The position numbers and the translations under genes were made by a program. The notes under the pieces were generated by a model. The model did not search any database, was not told the origin of the DNA, and was given only the letters and a program-made list of their open reading frames with translations. This document shows, in pieces, positions 5,124-6,840 of a stretch of 6,840 nt of DNA (position 1 is its first letter; each line of letters begins with the position of its first letter). This stretch comes from Hyphomicrobiales bacterium (GTDB taxonomy: Bacteria; Pseudomonadota; Alphaproteobacteria; Rhizobiales; JAUVMS01). The stretch lies in NCBI GenBank assembly GCA_030600135.1, contig JAUVMS010000185.1, forward strand, positions 1 to 6,840, written 5' to 3'.

Positions 5124-6840
5124 ATGACGGGTGCGCGAGCCTCCACCAACACGATCGGCCTGTTTCCAGCCCTCGCAATCTCCATCGCCATGCTGGTCGT
5201 GGTTTCGGTCGGATCGGTCGCTGCAACAGGACTCTATCTGAGCCGCACCATCGTCGCCGACCTCGGCAGCAAGGTTATGGCCAGCAAGTTGACCATTTTG
5301 GAGCAGACCGTTCGTGGTGAACTGGACGCCATTGTCGCGCAATCCGCATACGTTGCAAAATCGGTTGCAGCCGACCGCCCAGGCTTCGGCTCCCTGGATC
5401 GTTTGGGTTATTTCGCCGGGGGATCATTGGCGGCCGCCCACAATGCCCTGGCGATCCATCTTGCAGATGCCGATGGCAAGGGCATTCACGTACAATCGGG
5501 CAACAGAAAGGGAGACATTCTCTTTCAGTTTGAGCCACTGGATATCGCGGACGATCCCTTGCTTGTGAAAGCCGCGCGCGAGGCACTCGTCCATGACACG
5601 CTTTATTGGGGTGAACCGATCCACGTTGAAGAGACAGGCGAAACATTTCTCAACTTGAGTGCCCCGATACGCAAGGGGCAGGATCACCTCGGCTTCATGA
5701 CGGTCGCGATATCAACAAAAGCGATCTCCGATGCGGCCGCCCACGCCGGTGATGAGCAGCATACGGTTTTTCTCCTCTACGGTGAAAATAAGGTGGTCGC
5801 CCATAGCCGTCTTGATCACGGCGACGAGCGGCTCTCGATTGAGAAACCCTTGCTCGGTCATGACGAAATCGACGATCCGGTCCTCTCCAAGCTCGACGAG
5901 GCACACCCATTCCGTCATTCAGGCATCACGCCACCGAAGGACGCCGAGGCGCTTGAATTGGAGATCGACGGCAAGCGCCACTACATTTTCACAAAGGCAT
6001 TGCACGGCTACGGCAATATCCCGCTGTTGATCGGTGTGCACAATGAGGCATCCGCGTTCGACGCCTCCTTCGACCACCTCCACCAAAACGCCTTTATCAG
6101 CGCCGGCCTGCTCCTTGCCTCAATCATAGTTGCCGGACTGTTGAGCAGACTGGTGTCGCGCCCGGTGGAGAGAACTGCGCAGCGAGCCCTAGCGATCGAG
6201 AATCTTGATTTCGATCGTATTGCTCCCCTTGAACGAAGCCGTCTTCGCGAGATTGACGAACTGGCGACCGCGTTCAATGCCATGCTGGTGGGTCTCAAGT
6301 CGTTCGGTCGTTACATGCCGCGGAACCTAGTGGCGCAATTGATCAAGGAGCATCGTGTCGGGGCGGGCTCGGAGGAGCGCGAACTCACGGTCATGTTCAC
6401 CGATATTGCCGATTTCAGCACGGCTTGCGAGGCCATGTCGGCAACCGAGGTCGCCGAACTCATCAATCATCATTTGACCTTGGTTTGTGCCTGCATCGAA
6501 CGCGAGGGCGGCACGATCGACAAATACATCGGCGATGCGGTGATGGCATTTTGGGGGGCACCCGATACCATTCACAACACCGCACTTTCCGCCTGCCGCG
6601 CCGCGTTGGCAATTCGATCCGCGATCAAGGAGGACAACAGTAGTCGCGCAGCCGAAGGGCTCGCGCCCGTGCGCGTTCGAATAGGAATACACACCGGCCC
6701 GCTCGTCGTTGGCGATATCGGCACTCCTACCAGAACGAACTATACCGTCGTGGGTGACGTCGTGAACGGCTGCCAGCGTCTAGAGGCGTTGGGCAAAGAA
6801 GTCGATCCGGACGCAGAGGTGATTATTTTGCTGAGCGGCG
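5124..6840 (+). CDS. Membrane-bound class III adenylate cyclase with periplasmic sensor and HAMP domain (3' end outside window)
   Basis: The frame is open from the ATG at 5124 to the window edge (572 residues seen; C-terminus missing). It makes cAMP from ATP at the inner membrane. Order of parts: membrane helix (about 12-36), periplasmic region of about 285 residues that resembles a Cache-type sensor, second membrane helix (323-341), HAMP linker (about 342-393), the FGRYMPRNLVAQLI coupling segment, then the cyclase homology domain. In that domain Asp427 (MFTDIADFS) and Asp471 (KYIGDAVMAFWG) are the metal ligands, Lys467 is the adenine-contacting lysine, and Asn548 and Arg552 are the transition-state pair. 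Thr541 (NYTVVGD) takes the place of the second adenine-specifying residue, usually Asp, as in class IIIb enzymes. GGAG at 5110-5113 lies 10 bases before ATG; an in-frame GTG at 5118 is too close to it. The ligand is unknown. Guanylate cyclase activity is unlikely given Lys467. Confidence 0.92.
   Translation, partial: MTGARASTNTIGLFPALAISIAMLVVVSVGSVAATGLYLSRTIVADLGSKVMASKLTILEQTVRGELDAIVAQSAYVAKSVAADRPGFGSLDRLGYFAGGSLAAAHNALAIHLADADGKGIHVQSGNRKGDILFQFEPLDIADDPLLVKAAREALVHDTLYWGEPIHVEETGETFLNLSAPIRKGQDHLGFMTVAISTKAISDAAAHAGDEQHTVFLLYGENKVVAHSRLDHGDERLSIEKPLLGHDEIDDPVLSKLDEAHPFRHSGITPPKDAEALELEIDGKRHYIFTKALHGYGNIPLLIGVHNEASAFDASFDHLHQNAFISAGLLLASIIVAGLLSRLVSRPVERTAQRALAIENLDFDRIAPLERSRLREIDELATAFNAMLVGLKSFGRYMPRNLVAQLIKEHRVGAGSEERELTVMFTDIADFSTACEAMSATEVAELINHHLTLVCACIEREGGTIDKYIGDAVMAFWGAPDTIHNTALSACRAALAIRSAIKEDNSSRAAEGLAPVRVRIGIHTGPLVVGDIGTPTRTNYTVVGDVVNGCQRLEALGKEVDPDAEVIILLSG

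Overview
The window looks like chromosomal DNA from an alphaproteobacterium of moderately high GC, possibly Rhodospirillales-like. This rests on the protein sequences, on the preference for C or G at third codon positions, and on the mix of GabD-type dehydrogenase, RpiA, Gph-type phosphatase and HAMP-linked class III cyclase. It is inference; there is no rRNA or tRNA here to place it. I see no insertion sequence, CRISPR array, phage gene, tRNA or rRNA.

Left part (1-2150, minus strand): a complete succinate-semialdehyde dehydrogenase gene (gabD-like) is followed by the 5' half of rpiA. The RpiA reading is convincing for about 129 residues and then stops matching near position 198. The sequence from 1 to about 197 is unexplained and could be a recombination scar, a frameshifted remnant or an assembly join at the edge of the sequence.

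Middle (2151-4668, plus strand): a 233-base divergent intergenic region, holding a perfect inverted repeat just upstream of gabD, leads to a phosphoglycolate phosphatase-like HAD gene (gph). Next come a small exported helical protein of unknown function, a spacer with a strong GC-rich stem-loop, and a ten-helix EamA/DMT-family exporter. RpiA and Gph both handle sugar phosphates around the pentose phosphate pathway, so this half is mostly housekeeping carbon metabolism.

Right part (4669-6840): a 54-codon gene on the minus strand faces the EamA gene. It encodes an acidic-tailed protein with two GPCY motifs. A shared upstream region with a perfect hairpin separates it from a divergent class III nucleotide cyclase gene that runs off the right edge. 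The cyclase has two membrane helices around a large periplasmic sensor region, a HAMP domain and a catalytic domain. Its metal-binding Asp residues and adenine-contacting Lys are intact, and Thr replaces the classical adenine-specifying Asp, as in the class IIIb (bicarbonate-responsive) group.

The most interesting items are the small GPCY gene and its structured surroundings, the class IIIb signature in a membrane-bound cyclase, and the broken rpiA. I found no clear evidence of an entirely new multi-gene system.
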